DNA of 64,000 nucleotides from Balneola vulgaris DSM 17893 (GCF_000375465.1 NZ_AQXH01000002.1:248173-312172), one strand, 5' to 3'. Numbered from the stretch's first letter, positions 26,404 to 36,728 are shown. The notes: generated from the letters alone by a model not told the origin. Numbers and translations: made by a program.

Positions 26404-28890
26404 TTAGAAAGGTGCACCAATGTTAAATAAGAACTCCCACTTGCCTGGCTGAAGGTTACCCTGCCCACTTGTAGTTTGAACACCATCAAAGCGGTACCCA
26501 TAACTAAGATCAACCAAACCTAATATAGGCAAGAACAAGCGTACACCCACACCCGCCGATCTCTTCACGTTAAACGGATCGTATTCACTGAAATCCAAGT
26601 AAGCATTACCAGCATCTACGAATGTATATGGAATCAACTGAAGTTGTTCATTTTGAACAGCTGGGTAACGAAGTTCTGCAGAGAACTTATTATAAATTCT
26701 ACCCCCCACTTTTCTACCATTTACGATAGGTCCAATACTTTCATTAGAACCGCCTGGATAGCCACGCATATCGATATTATCATATAAGAAACTCTGACGT
26801 TGCTGTAATTGAGTACCACCAATCAAGAAACGCTGATAGTTATTTCTCTTGTCTTGAGTGAAGTACCCAATGTAACCGAAATTTGCCTCAGTAGTAAATA
26901 CCAGCTTTTCTGTAAGTGGGAAATGCGATTGGTAATCGGCTTTAATCTTATAGAATTCAGAGAATCCTTTTAAAGGAAGAGCAATTTCACCTGATAAAGT
27001 GAACTTAGAACCCATAATCGGTGAAATAGGATTCACAATAGAATTACGTTCAATCACTTCTTGAACGGTGATTACATTCGAGATACCAGGTTGGAAAGCC
27101 CCTGTAAAACCTTCTACGTCATAAAGTTGGTATCCAAGGATAGTACGCTGAGAGAAATAATCATCTGGCCACTTAAGTCGCTTACCTAATGAAACACTTC
27201 CAGAGAATAATTTCGTTTTACCATAGCTTACCTGAGTCACGTAATCTTTATTGTCAATTAAGTTATAAGATAAGTTAACCCCTAATGAAGTAGGCTTGCC
27301 CCCTAACCATGGTTCCACAAAACCAAGGGAATAACTTTGGTAACCTCCACCTGTAACTTGTACCCCTAAGGATACTTGCTGTCCATCACCTGATGGGATT
27401 GGAGCCCAACCGCCCTTCTCAAAAGCTCGTTTAATCGAGAAGTTATTGAAGTTGATACGCGCAGAAATAATAGCACCTATCTGCTGACCACCGTAACCAC
27501 CTGAGAACTCAAAGTTATCGGTTGATACCGATTCATCCAACACGTAGTTCACATCTACTGTTTTAGAATTCTGATCAGGATTCAATTCTGGTGTAATATT
27601 TTGAGGATCAAAATATCCTAGCGTACCTAATTCACGAATAGTTCTAATAATAGCTTCACGAGAGTAGGTGCTTCCTGGAACTGTTCTTAGTGTACGGCGA
27701 ACTACATCATCGTGTGTTTTGGTGTTACCAGTAAACGACACTTCTTCGATGGTAGCAATTTCATCTTCATAAATTTCAAAACTGATGTCTAGCGAATCTT
27801 CCGCAACTTTTTCAACCGTTGGAATGCCTCGGAAGAACAAGTACCCAATATTTTGGTACATGCTGTTTACACTCGTTTCACTAATAGAGAAGTTTTCATC
27901 GAATTTCTCTTCGTTGAATACTTCACCTTTTTCGAATCCAAGTGCTTCTGTCAACTGCTCATCAGTATAAACAGTATTTCCGTCCCAGTTGATGTTTCGA
28001 ATTTTGTACTGTGGACCTTCTTCTACTTCCATCACTACCCGAACACCTTCAAGGTCTTTCACATAAACATAGGTATACACTGAATCGTCAACTATACGTG
28101 CATCGGTGTACCCATTCTTGCGGTAGAAAGCTAGTACGCTTTCCTTACCTTCTTCAAAATCTGATTCCTTGTACACTTTTTTAGAAAGGAACTTCCACCA
28201 CTTATCCTCTTTCAGTGGTTTCATTTTTTTGGTGAGCTTACGATCAGAAAAAGCCTCATTGCCCTCAAACTTGATATCTTTGATTTCTAATCGAACACCT
28301 GGATCGATATCAAAATACAGACGAGCTCTGTTTTCTAATTCTGGATCTTCCTCTACTCTTGTCTCAACTTTGGTATACCAATATCCTTTATTTTTGTAGA
28401 ATCGCTGAATGGTGTTAATAACTTGAGCTTTATTCGACTCGGTAATCGCTGTACCCGGTAAGAGGGTAATCATCTCTTCAAGATCACGACGTTGAGAGCG
28501 TTTAACACCTTCAATTTTGTATTCAATTAATCGAGGCTTCTCTTCAACTCGTATAATCAGGCTGATTTCAGTACTGGTTCTATTCGCTATTAAGATTTGC
28601 ACATCCGCAAATAAGCCTGTTCTAAATAAACGCTTTAATGCATCTGCAATGTCTTCTCCTGGATAAGTAATAGTACTACCCACTGTAAGCGCACTCGCAT
28701 TGATGATAAATTGTTCGCGTGTGCTTTCTTCGCCTTCAACTACTACACTACTGATAGTGTACTCGGCAGGAGTATTTAGGGTTGGATCGGTAAGTTGGAA
28801 AGTGTCTTGAGCTTTTATACTACTTGATAAGGTCCCAAAACTGATTGCAATAACGAGTGCGAGTGATAATCTTTTTAACAAATCTGACAC
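26404..28890 (-). CDS. bamA: Outer-membrane protein assembly factor BamA
   Basis: Outer-membrane insertase of 828 residues. Signal peptide at about 1-28 (ending IKAQD), five periplasmic POTRA domains (about residues 45-450, with repeated G-N-x-x-F/Y-T/S-D-x-x-L patterns such as FEGNEAFSDRKL and WDGNTVYTDEQL), and the 16-strand barrel at the C-terminus. The loop-6 motif is present as MRGYPGGSNESIGP, and the protein ends with a terminal aromatic-rich strand FLFNIGAPF. It lies 15 bases after uppS and 4 bases before the first skp paralogue. Confidence 0.97.
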   Translation of the reverse strand: MSDLLKRLSLALVIAISFGTLSSSIKAQDTFQLTDPTLNTPAEYTISSVVVEGEESTREQFIINASALTVGSTITYPGEDIADALKRLFRTGLFADVQILIANRTSTEISLIIRVEEKPRLIEYKIEGVKRSQRRDLEEMITLLPGTAITESNKAQVINTIQRFYKNKGYWYTKVETRVEEDPELENRARLYFDIDPGVRLEIKDIKFEGNEAFSDRKLTKKMKPLKEDKWWKFLSKKVYKESDFEEGKESVLAFYRKNGYTDARIVDDSVYTYVYVKDLEGVRVVMEVEEGPQYKIRNINWDGNTVYTDEQLTEALGFEKGEVFNEEKFDENFSISETSVNSMYQNIGYLFFRGIPTVEKVAEDSLDISFEIYEDEIATIEEVSFTGNTKTHDDVVRRTLRTVPGSTYSREAIIRTIRELGTLGYFDPQNITPELNPDQNSKTVDVNYVLDESVSTDNFEFSGGYGGQQIGAIISARINFNNFSIKRAFEKGGWAPIPSGDGQQVSLGVQVTGGGYQSYSLGFVEPWLGGKPTSLGVNLSYNLIDNKDYVTQVSYGKTKLFSGSVSLGKRLKWPDDYFSQRTILGYQLYDVEGFTGAFQPGISNVITVQEVIERNSIVNPISPIMGSKFTLSGEIALPLKGFSEFYKIKADYQSHFPLTEKLVFTTEANFGYIGYFTQDKRNNYQRFLIGGTQLQQRQSFLYDNIDMRGYPGGSNESIGPIVNGRKVGGRIYNKFSAELRYPAVQNEQLQLIPYTFVDAGNAYLDFSEYDPFNVKRSAGVGVRLFLPILGLVDLSYGYRFDGVQTTSGQGNLQPGKWEFLFNIGAPF

Positions 28891-28905
28891 TTAATTCTTA
28901 AAGGT

Positions 28906-29736
28906 TTACTTTTTTTTGTTTTTGAGTAAACGGGTCGATAACCCTTTTTCGTCTTCACCATTATTTATTTTTCCAAATCGTCGATCTCTGCTTTGGTACG
29001 ACTCGATGGCTTCATAAAGCTCATCTCTTCTAAAATCTGGCCAGAATTGCTTGGTGATATACAATTCTGAGTATGCTAACTGCCATAGCAGAAAATTACT
29101 TATACGATATTCGCCACTAGTTCTAATAATCAAATCAGGATCAGGCACATCTGCAGTTGAGAGATGCTCAGCAATCATTTGATCATTAATTAAAGCGGGG
29201 TCTAAACGGCCTTCTTTCACATGTTCGGCTATTTTCTTCACCGCTTCTGTGATGTCCCACCTACCCGAGTAACTCAAAGCTAAACATAACTGAAGACGAG
29301 TGTTGTCTTTCGTTAGGTCTATAGCTTCTTGAAGTTCTTTTTGGCAATCTTTTGGGAATTTCTCCATCTGCCCAATCGTAACCATCTTGATGTCGTTTTT
29401 ATGCAGATTCTCTGCTTCTTTACGAAGTGACGACACCAATAATCTCATCAAACCTCTAACTTCAGCACTTGGACGTCCCCAGTTTTCAGTCGAAAAAGCA
29501 TAGAGAGTGAGGTATTTAACCCCTAGTTGAGCGCATGATTCGGTAATATCGCGCACGGAATCAACGCCTACTTTATGCCCATGTAAACGAATACTGCCTT
29601 TACTTTTGGCCCAACGTCCATTCCCATCCATAATGATAGCAATATGCTCAGGAATTTCACCGGCCTTTTTCAGGTTCAGTTGTTTTTCCTGGTCTTCTTT
29701 GGATTGAACGGTATTTGTGAGAGTAAACTTTTTCAA
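28906..29736 (-). CDS. uppS: Undecaprenyl diphosphate synthase
   Basis: Cis-prenyltransferase that makes the C55 lipid carrier for cell-wall and surface polysaccharides. The 276-residue protein has a 25-residue polar N-terminal extension before IIMDGNGRWAK (catalytic Asp). It also has the LYAFSTENWGR block, the TSGEYRISNFLLWQ motif, a YSELYIT-FWPDF segment and the C-terminal R-x-RRFGK tail. Part of the long minus-strand envelope run; a 71-base gap separates it from ribH. Confidence 0.96.
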   Translation of the reverse strand: MKKFTLTNTVQSKEDQEKQLNLKKAGEIPEHIAIIMDGNGRWAKSKGSIRLHGHKVGVDSVRDITESCAQLGVKYLTLYAFSTENWGRPSAEVRGLMRLLVSSLRKEAENLHKNDIKMVTIGQMEKFPKDCQKELQEAIDLTKDNTRLQLCLALSYSGRWDITEAVKKIAEHVKEGRLDPALINDQMIAEHLSTADVPDPDLIIRTSGEYRISNFLLWQLAYSELYITKQFWPDFRRDELYEAIESYQSRDRRFGKINNGEDEKGLSTRLLKNKKK

Positions 29737-29807
29737 AAAAATTCAGCTGATTTACAAGCTTTAAAAAATAGGTTATTACAGCCCTTATATCAAGCGATTG
29801 CGAGATT

Positions 29808-30278
29808 TCAATTGTTAAGATTCTGCTTCAATGAAATCATTTCTAATAATGCTAAAGCAGCCTCTCCACCTTTGTTGCCTTCCTCTCCTACACGCTCTAA
29901 AGCTTGTTTTACATCGTCGGTAGTAAGTACGCCAAAAGCTACAGGCTTGCCGCTTTTTTGGTTTACATTTAAAATTCCTTCGGTAACTGCCTCACATACA
30001 TATTCAAAGTGTGGAGTTCCACCGCGTATAACCACACCTAGCGCAATCACTCCATCTAGTGGTTTACTATCTAACATAAACTGAACGGCTAGTGGCAACT
30101 CAAAAGAACCGGGACAATGTGCAACAATGATATTCTTATCCTCTACCCCATTCCCCTTTAACACTTTCAGTGCTCCTTCAAGCATGCGGTCGGTAATATT
30201 CGAATTCCATCTTGATACCACTATACCCACGCGGGCATGCTTTGGTTGAGTATTTGTTTCAATATATCTGACGCCCAT
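29808..30278 (-). CDS. ribH: 6,7-dimethyl-8-ribityllumazine synthase
   Basis: Penultimate enzyme of riboflavin synthesis. The 156-residue length is typical. Motifs include VVSRWNSNITDRMLEGA, the phosphate-binding CPGSFELPLA, ALGVVIRGGTPHFEYV with the catalytic His, and AFGVLTTDD. It lies two bases after the PHP gene in an operon otherwise devoted to the envelope. No FMN riboswitch is visible. Confidence 0.97.
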   Translation of the reverse strand: MGVRYIETNTQPKHARVGIVVSRWNSNITDRMLEGALKVLKGNGVEDKNIIVAHCPGSFELPLAVQFMLDSKPLDGVIALGVVIRGGTPHFEYVCEAVTEGILNVNQKSGKPVAFGVLTTDDVKQALERVGEEGNKGGEAALALLEMISLKQNLNN

Positions 30279-30280
30279 AA

Positions 30281-31132
30281 TCAGTCCTCTATTTCTATCG
30301 TTTGTTTTCTTAATTCTGTCATTCTTTTCAAGCTATCTAAGTACTTCTTAGCTATGGTAACCACGCCTACATTGGTATATCCACCTTCAAAAGGGCCGTG
30401 GTAATCACTTCCTCCCGTTTTAAGCAGCGATTGTTTATCACATAGCTCAGTATACTCTAGCTGTTTTTTCCAGTTGTGGCTCGGATGTATGCATTCAAGG
30501 CCATCAATACCTAGTTCTATAAAGGTATTAACTTCTGCTTTAGAATACATCCTTCCGGGATGGGCTAAAATTGCCGCTCCCCCAACTTTTTTTATAATAT
30601 CTATGGCTTCCTCAGCCGTAGGATAAGCACTTATGATTTCACCAAGCTGTTGATTACTCAAGTATCGCTTAAAAGCCTCGGCTACATTTGACACATACCC
30701 TTTTTCTATGAGTACTTTGGCAATATGCGGCCTACCTAAATTAGCGCCGTCAGCCTCAGCCCACACTTCTTGATATTCGATATCCACTTTTTGGTCTTGA
30801 AGTGTTTTTACAATGCCTTTAATTCTGTTTTTACGCGCACGTGTTTGAGTATTCAAAAATTCAGAAAAGTACTGGGTATTAGGATCAAAGTAGTAGGCTA
30901 GTATATGCGCTTCACGACCATTAAATGTTGTGGTAACTTCTACACCGGGCACTAATTCGATTCCTAACTCATCCGCTAGTGGCTTTGCTTCCCAATAGCC
31001 TTCAAAGGTATCATGATCTGTAATAGAAACCGCTTTAAGCTTTTTCTGCTGAGCTAGAAGTATTACTTCTTCAGGCTTTAGCTTTCCATCTGAGCAAGTT
31101 GTATGAATGTGTAGGTCGGCCTTATCTGCCAT
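30281..31132 (-). CDS. PHP-domain phosphoesterase
   Basis: A 283-residue protein of the PHP family closest to the YciV/RNase AM-type 3',5'-nucleotide phosphatases and exonucleases. Metal-binding motifs: ADLHIHTTCSDGKL at the N-terminus, ITDHDTFEGYWEA, ELVPGVEVTT, AILAHPGR in the second half and GGSDYHGP near the C-terminus. It shares one base with the upstream protease gene and lies 2 bases before ribH. The specific substrate (for example 3'-phosphoadenosine phosphate or RNA 5' ends) is inferred only from family relatives. Confidence 0.9.
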   Translation of the reverse strand: MADKADLHIHTTCSDGKLKPEEVILLAQQKKLKAVSITDHDTFEGYWEAKPLADELGIELVPGVEVTTTFNGREAHILAYYFDPNTQYFSEFLNTQTRARKNRIKGIVKTLQDQKVDIEYQEVWAEADGANLGRPHIAKVLIEKGYVSNVAEAFKRYLSNQQLGEIISAYPTAEEAIDIIKKVGGAAILAHPGRMYSKAEVNTFIELGIDGLECIHPSHNWKKQLEYTELCDKQSLLKTGGSDYHGPFEGGYTNVGVVTIAKKYLDSLKRMTELRKQTIEIED

Positions 31133-32772
31133 TAATTTTCACCACTCAACGTCAATTCTATTTTTTCTGGTGATTGGATGTACTGGATGGCTGTATTGAG
31201 TTGATCATCCGTTGTTAAAGCCGCCTTATATTTACCTGATTCGCCTTTCGTTCGTGCAATAAGTTCTAAGAACAACTTATTTTCTATAAATGATTTTTTC
31301 TTGATCAGAGCCTCTCTATTTCGCTGCTTATTTAATTCTTTCAATTTCTGAAGTGCTTTCTCTGCTTCCTCAGATCCCTCAAATTCACTACTCAAATTAT
31401 CGAGTAAGGATTGGGCGTTGTTATCATATTTAAACTCTTTTTCTTCCAAATAATTTATGAACTCATCAAATGAGTTTTCAGGAAGACGCTCATATTCTGA
31501 AGCACCTAGTCGGGCATGCAATTCAGTAGCAAAATCAAAGATTAATCCTTTTTGAATGAGCGCTATTTCCAGTAAATCGAGTTGTTCACCACTTACAGCA
31601 ACATCAGGACCAATACCTCTGCTTTCTTCAACTACTCGACCATTTTTTGTTTTAAATATCTTACCCGATGGGGCACGTTTTACTACTCCTGAATTCGCGC
31701 CTTCATGGGTGTACTCTAAAGACTGAATACTACGCCCACTTGGTATATAATATCTGGCTATCGTGATTTTCATTGAGTTGTTATAAGGCAATGGCTTCAC
31801 AATTTGAACCAGTCCTTTTCCGAAACTTTGTTCACCAACAATTAATGCACGGTCTAAATCTTGCAGTGCCCCTGCAACCACTTCGGAAGCACTTGCACTA
31901 CCTCCATTCATCAAAACCACTACAGGTTTTTCGAACAGTACTGGTTGAGTAGTAGTGAAAGTTTGGTTGTATTCAGCTATACGTCCCCTCATATCAACCA
32001 CCATCAATCCTTTTTCTACAAATGCATCAATAATGGCTACGGCTTCTTGTAATACGCCCCCGGGATTGTCTCTGAGATCTAAAACAAGACCTGATAATTC
32101 TCTTTCATCTTCTAAGGATGAGATTGCCGTGATAACCTCATTCGCCGAACCAATATTAAATTGATTCAATCTTACATATCCGATGTTTTCTTCTTCACCT
32201 ACATGAGTGACATAAGACACCGTTTTTTCTTCAACTCGTTGGCGGGTTAGTTCAAAGTCTATGGGCTGATCTACTCCAAAACGATTAATGGTAATTGTTA
32301 CTTTCGAACCTTCTTCACCTAGGGTTAATGATTGTACTTCCTCTGGTTGAAGTCCGTCAGTAGAAAATTGGTCTACAGCAATGATAACATCGCCTGCTTG
32401 AAGCCCAGCCTTTTCAGCGGGACCACCTTCGAGTGGGGCAATTACCACAACTTTCCCATTTCTGTACCCCGACTCAATACCTATTCCAGCGTAATTACCT
32501 CGGGCTTGAATCTCTGCTTGCTCGTTTTGATTCTCATTGTATATAACGGTGTAAGGGTCGAGCGTTTCGAGCATTGCTTCTACCCCTGTTCTCATCAATT
32601 TTTCAGGATCAACTTCATCCACATATTCTAAGGCAACATTCTCATAGGTTTTGCTGAAAATGGAGAAGTTTTTCTTGATGAGGAAGAAGATATCAGCTTG
32701 CTGTGGAGCTAATGCAACTGCCGTAACTGCTATAACAAGCAGTAACACTGATATCTTTTGGTGTTTAACCAT
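31132..32772 (-). CDS. C-terminal processing protease, S41 family
   Basis: Periplasmic tail-specific serine protease of 546 residues with an N-terminal signal anchor (about 7-22). It has an N-terminal helical domain, a PDZ domain at about 85-170 (YAGIGIESGYRNG, PAEKAGLQAGDVI), and the S41 catalytic core at about 190-370 with the Ser294-Lys319 dyad spaced 25 residues apart (NGGSASASE and GEQSFGKG). The C-terminal 130 residues are helical and charged. One-base overlaps with the genes on both sides show tight coupling; wall-enzyme turnover is a plausible task given its lytic-transglycosylase neighbour. Confidence 0.94.
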   Translation of the reverse strand: MVKHQKISVLLLVIAVTAVALAPQQADIFFLIKKNFSIFSKTYENVALEYVDEVDPEKLMRTGVEAMLETLDPYTVIYNENQNEQAEIQARGNYAGIGIESGYRNGKVVVIAPLEGGPAEKAGLQAGDVIIAVDQFSTDGLQPEEVQSLTLGEEGSKVTITINRFGVDQPIDFELTRQRVEEKTVSYVTHVGEEENIGYVRLNQFNIGSANEVITAISSLEDERELSGLVLDLRDNPGGVLQEAVAIIDAFVEKGLMVVDMRGRIAEYNQTFTTTQPVLFEKPVVVLMNGGSASASEVVAGALQDLDRALIVGEQSFGKGLVQIVKPLPYNNSMKITIARYYIPSGRSIQSLEYTHEGANSGVVKRAPSGKIFKTKNGRVVEESRGIGPDVAVSGEQLDLLEIALIQKGLIFDFATELHARLGASEYERLPENSFDEFINYLEEKEFKYDNNAQSLLDNLSSEFEGSEEAEKALQKLKELNKQRNREALIKKKSFIENKLFLELIARTKGESGKYKAALTTDDQLNTAIQYIQSPEKIELTLSGEN

Positions 32773-34760
32773 TACTTTTTTCTGATCTTGAGCTCTTGTC
32801 CTACAAAAATTCTAGAACCTGAAATCCCATTTAAGCTACGTATGGTGCTTAAACCGATACCAAATCTCTCAGCAATTTCGCCAAGAGTATCGTTTTTTCG
32901 TACGGTATAGGTTTCATAACCATTGTTTGAAGTAGTAGCTGAAGCTAACAAGATGTTTTCGCCTCTACGCTGTTTTTGCTCAAGCGCTTGTTTATCTCTA
33001 TAGCTCATTTGATCTACTTTACTATAATGAGCTTCATGTTCTTTAGGTACGTGAACGGTTAATTTTTGGCCAACACGAATGGTGTTTCCAATACCATTCC
33101 AGGCACGAACTTCAAAAGATTTCACATCATACCATTCGGCAATATGACCAACGGTGTCGCCAGTCTTAACCTGATAAGTAAGCTTTGTGGTATTAGCTGG
33201 TGCAGAAGCTTTTGTTGAAGTAGAACGGCTTCGACTTGTGTTTGTAAGATTCGTAGGTCGGTTTGCTGAAATCTTACCTGCACTTCCAGCTGGCAATGGA
33301 ATTACTAATTTTTGGCCAGGGTGAATAATGTTCGATAAGTTATCGTTACTGGCGTAGATGCCTCGAACTGTAGTTCCATATTTTTGTGCGATTAAACCAA
33401 TCGATTCACCTCTACGCACAGTATGAACGGTCATATCTTGAGCACGATTTTCCTTTGGAATGTCTTTATATGCTAATAGGAACTCATTTTTTATACCCGT
33501 TGGTATCTTCAATGGATATTTGTTTCCTGGAGGAGTTGCCCAACGCAGTAACTCAGGATTGTATGACTTTAGCATATCTGTGGTGATACCTGCTGCTTGA
33601 GCTAGAGCATCAAGTGGCATTAGCCCTTCAACTTCTACTACATCATAGGAATAGGGTTCGCCTTCATATTTCTTTTGGAAGCCAAATTCTTCTGGGTTTA
33701 GTCCAATCATAGCTGTAGCAATGAAACCAGGTACATACCCTCTCGTTTCTCTCGGTAAATATGGATAGGCTTCCCAATAATCTTTCTTTCCACCGGCTCT
33801 ACGGATGGCACGATTTAATCCACGTGGACTGATGTTATAGTTGGCCATAGCAAGATGCCAGTCATTCCAAATATCATGTAAATCTCTTAAGTGTCGTGCT
33901 GCAGCGCGTGTAGCTTTTTCTGGATCTCTTCGTTCATCAACCCACCAGTTTACTTCAAGGCCGTAAACACGACCCGTTGCTGCTATAAACTGCCACATAC
34001 CTACAGCTGATGCCCAGCTTCGAGCTGTTGGATTCAATCCACTTTCAATAAATGCAAGGTAAGCTAGCTCTGAAGGCACTCCTTCTTCTTTGAAAATCTT
34101 TTGGATCATAGGCATATACGTTTCCGCACGTTGAAGCCAGCGCTCCATTACCTCTGGTCTCTTTAAGGTATAATACACTAAACTATTGGTCACATACCTA
34201 TTCTGAATAAGAGGCACTTCTGTTTTCGTAAATGTTACATCTTTAGGGAAGTTGAAATCTTCATTTAAGAAGGCATCGTCTTCAGCAAAGAGCTCTTCTT
34301 GAATTTTAAAGATCTCACCCTGCGGTTCATTCATCGCTTCGGTGATCCCATAAAACTCACGGTATTCCGTAACTACGGCTCGTGAAAGTTCTGCGAATCT
34401 ACGATCACTTCTCAATTCTGGGTAATCATCCAATAAAGCTTGAGAGGCATTTACTGCATCATTGATGTGCGTCTCTGCTTCCAAAGGTTGGTCGTTGAGC
34501 TGAGATTCTAAACTCAACACATGTAATTGATAGATATCCGTAATTCGACGAAGGATATCTTTTTGGAAGTCATCTAACTCTATATCTACAGGCTCGTTGG
34601 GTTGCTGCTTGGGCAACGCCTTGTCTTGTAGAGGGTTAGTTACCGGAAGAAGCCGTAATGGCATATCTTCTGATTTAATACTTGTGGTATCTTGGGCTAT
34701 CAAAGGAGTGGCACTTAAAAATAGTAGTGCGCAACAACTCAATTTGATCATCTTTTGCAT
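32772..34760 (-). CDS. LysM-containing lytic transglycosylase, MltD-like
   Basis: Exported peptidoglycan-cleaving enzyme of 662 residues. Signal peptide at residues 1-22 (ending LIAQD). A helical N-terminal segment precedes a family-1 SLT domain at about 215-350 with catalytic Glu239 in AFIESGLNP and the SAVGMWQFIAATGR block. Three LysM repeats bind glycan at about 445-495 (HTVRRGESIG), 530-575 (YQVKTGDTVG) and 615-662 (YTVRKNDTLG). First gene of the long minus-strand envelope run; its last base is shared with the S41 protease gene. Confidence 0.95.
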   Translation of the reverse strand: MQKMIKLSCCALLFLSATPLIAQDTTSIKSEDMPLRLLPVTNPLQDKALPKQQPNEPVDIELDDFQKDILRRITDIYQLHVLSLESQLNDQPLEAETHINDAVNASQALLDDYPELRSDRRFAELSRAVVTEYREFYGITEAMNEPQGEIFKIQEELFAEDDAFLNEDFNFPKDVTFTKTEVPLIQNRYVTNSLVYYTLKRPEVMERWLQRAETYMPMIQKIFKEEGVPSELAYLAFIESGLNPTARSWASAVGMWQFIAATGRVYGLEVNWWVDERRDPEKATRAAARHLRDLHDIWNDWHLAMANYNISPRGLNRAIRRAGGKKDYWEAYPYLPRETRGYVPGFIATAMIGLNPEEFGFQKKYEGEPYSYDVVEVEGLMPLDALAQAAGITTDMLKSYNPELLRWATPPGNKYPLKIPTGIKNEFLLAYKDIPKENRAQDMTVHTVRRGESIGLIAQKYGTTVRGIYASNDNLSNIIHPGQKLVIPLPAGSAGKISANRPTNLTNTSRSRSTSTKASAPANTTKLTYQVKTGDTVGHIAEWYDVKSFEVRAWNGIGNTIRVGQKLTVHVPKEHEAHYSKVDQMSYRDKQALEQKQRRGENILLASATTSNNGYETYTVRKNDTLGEIAERFGIGLSTIRSLNGISGSRIFVGQELKIRKK

Positions 34761-34828
34761 ATTCGTGTCTGTAGTTTAAAATGCTGACTTAAAGTAGTAA
34801 ATAAATGCCTTAATTATGAAATTAGGCT

Positions 34829-34855
34829 ACTCCATCGGCTTTACAACCGAAGAGT
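34829..34855. other. Hairpin between nadE and the lytic transglycosylase gene
   Basis: ACTC and TCGG pair with CCGA and GAGT across the loop CTTTACAA. On the plus strand it is followed by CTTTTT, but the genes on both sides are on the minus strand, where it lacks a T-run. Role uncertain; perhaps a weak terminator after nadE. Confidence 0.25.
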
Positions 34856-34887
34856 CTTTTTGATATTGTTTTAGACGATAGTGTTTT

Positions 34888-36573
34888 TTAAAACTTTTGC
34901 TCTTGCCCAGTCCAGTTTTGAACGATGGGCCATCTTCTCCCAGAGCCAAATGCTTTTGCCGACACTTTGAGTCCGGGTGCTGCTTGGAAACGCTTGTGTT
35001 CGTTGATATCGACCAAACGCAGAATGCGTTCGATCAAAGACTTATCGAAGCCTTTTTGAGTGATTTCATCTATGGAAAGCTGTTCTTCTAGGTAGTATTC
35101 TAAAATTGAATCTAAAGTTCCGTAATCGGGCAAAGAATCTGAATCTTTTTGGTCGGGACGTAATTCGGCACTTGGTTCCTTCGTGATAATACTATTTGGT
35201 ATCACTTCTTGGCCATAATAACTCGAATTTAGCCACTCACACATTTCGAAAACTTCTGTTTTATATAAATCCGAAATAACGGCTAAGCCACCGGCCATAT
35301 CACCATATAGTGTACAGTAACCCACAGCTGTTTCTGATTTATTTCCTGTGTTCAGAAGCATATACCCAAACTTATTTGCTACCGCCATTAGAATATCACC
35401 TCGGCTGCGGCTCTGTAAATTCTCTTCCGCTACATTGAATTCGGTTTCTTTAAATAATGGATCTAGCTGATTTATAAATGCATCATAAATGGGTTTAATC
35501 GGAATCTCATGAATTTGAATCCCAAGATTATTTGCTAGTTGAACCGAATCTGAAACACTTCCTTCCGATGAATACTGTGAAGGCATGGTGATTCCAATCA
35601 CATTTTCAGCACCTAAAGCTTCTTTAGCAATGGTTGCAACTAATGCCGAATCAATACCACCACTTAAACCAAGTATCACTTTTGAAGTGACCTTTGTTTT
35701 AGCTAAGTACTCACGCAACCCAAATACCAATGCGTTGAACATACTTGCAACAGGCTTTGGCGGTTCTTTCTCAAAATCTGGACTTGATAAATTAGTTAGC
35801 GAAGCACTTTCAACATCAAAAGAAGTATCGATGTGAGTTTCTGTAAAGCGTTTTGCACGCGTTATTAACTTCCCTGTGCCATCTAGAACGAGTGAATCAC
35901 CATCATAAACAAGTTCTGTGTTAGCCCCTGTTTGGTTCACATAAAATAATGGGCTTTTAAGTTCTACTGCATGCTTACGAAGCATTCCTATCCGCGACTC
36001 TGGCTTCCGTTTTGTGTAGGGTGAAGCTGAAACATTAATTATAGCTTTTGCCCCTTTTTCTACTAGAACTTCTGCAGGATTTACTTTGTAAGTGTGGTAG
36101 TTGATCTCATTATCGTTATACCAAATATCTTCACACACAGTAATACCAAAGGAAACACCATTTATGAGTACAGGCTCAAACACATCGCCTGGTTCAAAAT
36201 ATCTAAGGTCATCAAACACATCATAGGTTGGCAGTAATGCTTTGTGAATACGGGCTAACTCTTTCCCATGCTGAGCAACTACGGCCGAGTTAAACATTTT
36301 TCGACCTAAGCCATCATTCTTCGTTATAGTACCAAATATGACTGCGGTATTTTGTGTAGCCGCAATAATCTCATCGCTAACTTGATAACAAAGGTCTCTA
36401 AAAATCTCTCGTTCTAATAGATCCAACGGTGGATATCCGCATATAATTAGCTCTGGCAATACAAGGATGTCGATATTCTCTTGTTCGGCTTTTTGAATCT
36501 CATTCAAGATGAGTTCTTTATTTCCTTGAAGGTCTCCGATAGTCGGATTAAGCTGTGATAGGCGTATGTTCAC
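34888..36573 (-). CDS. nadE: Glutamine-dependent NAD+ synthetase
   Basis: Makes NAD+ from deamido-NAD+ using glutamine. The 561-residue protein is the two-domain form. The N-terminal nitrilase-type amidase (about 1-260) has the triad Glu41 (VLPELIICGYPP), Lys109 (HKALLPTYD) and Cys145 (ITVCEDIWY); the C-terminal synthetase domain starts with the P-loop GLSGGIDSALVA and includes MPSQYSSEGS and NTGNKSE. Upstream on its strand is a near-match to a -7 box (TATCTTTA). Single gene. Confidence 0.97.
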   Translation of the reverse strand: MNIRLSQLNPTIGDLQGNKELILNEIQKAEQENIDILVLPELIICGYPPLDLLEREIFRDLCYQVSDEIIAATQNTAVIFGTITKNDGLGRKMFNSAVVAQHGKELARIHKALLPTYDVFDDLRYFEPGDVFEPVLINGVSFGITVCEDIWYNDNEINYHTYKVNPAEVLVEKGAKAIINVSASPYTKRKPESRIGMLRKHAVELKSPLFYVNQTGANTELVYDGDSLVLDGTGKLITRAKRFTETHIDTSFDVESASLTNLSSPDFEKEPPKPVASMFNALVFGLREYLAKTKVTSKVILGLSGGIDSALVATIAKEALGAENVIGITMPSQYSSEGSVSDSVQLANNLGIQIHEIPIKPIYDAFINQLDPLFKETEFNVAEENLQSRSRGDILMAVANKFGYMLLNTGNKSETAVGYCTLYGDMAGGLAVISDLYKTEVFEMCEWLNSSYYGQEVIPNSIITKEPSAELRPDQKDSDSLPDYGTLDSILEYYLEEQLSIDEITQKGFDKSLIERILRLVDINEHKRFQAAPGLKVSAKAFGSGRRWPIVQNWTGQEQKF

Positions 36574-36728
36574 GTCGTAGATTTTTAAGTTCGTGTAAAG
36601 ATAAGATGAATTTTAAGAGAAGACGAACAGTAATTCCCATTCCTTATGCATTCGTACACTTAGGCTTTTTTCTTAATCATGATTCTGTACATTCCCATAC
36701 ATCAAACAACTAACTAACAAATTTATCT

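Noticed and set aside
30281-31132. FMN riboswitch near ribH
   Set aside because: ribH follows the PHP gene by two bases, so no room for an aptamer; none seen in the flanks.
34829-34870. Stretch that looks like an anticodon arm of a tRNA
   Set aside because: The loop has eight bases and the D, T and acceptor stems are missing, so it is reported only as a hairpin.
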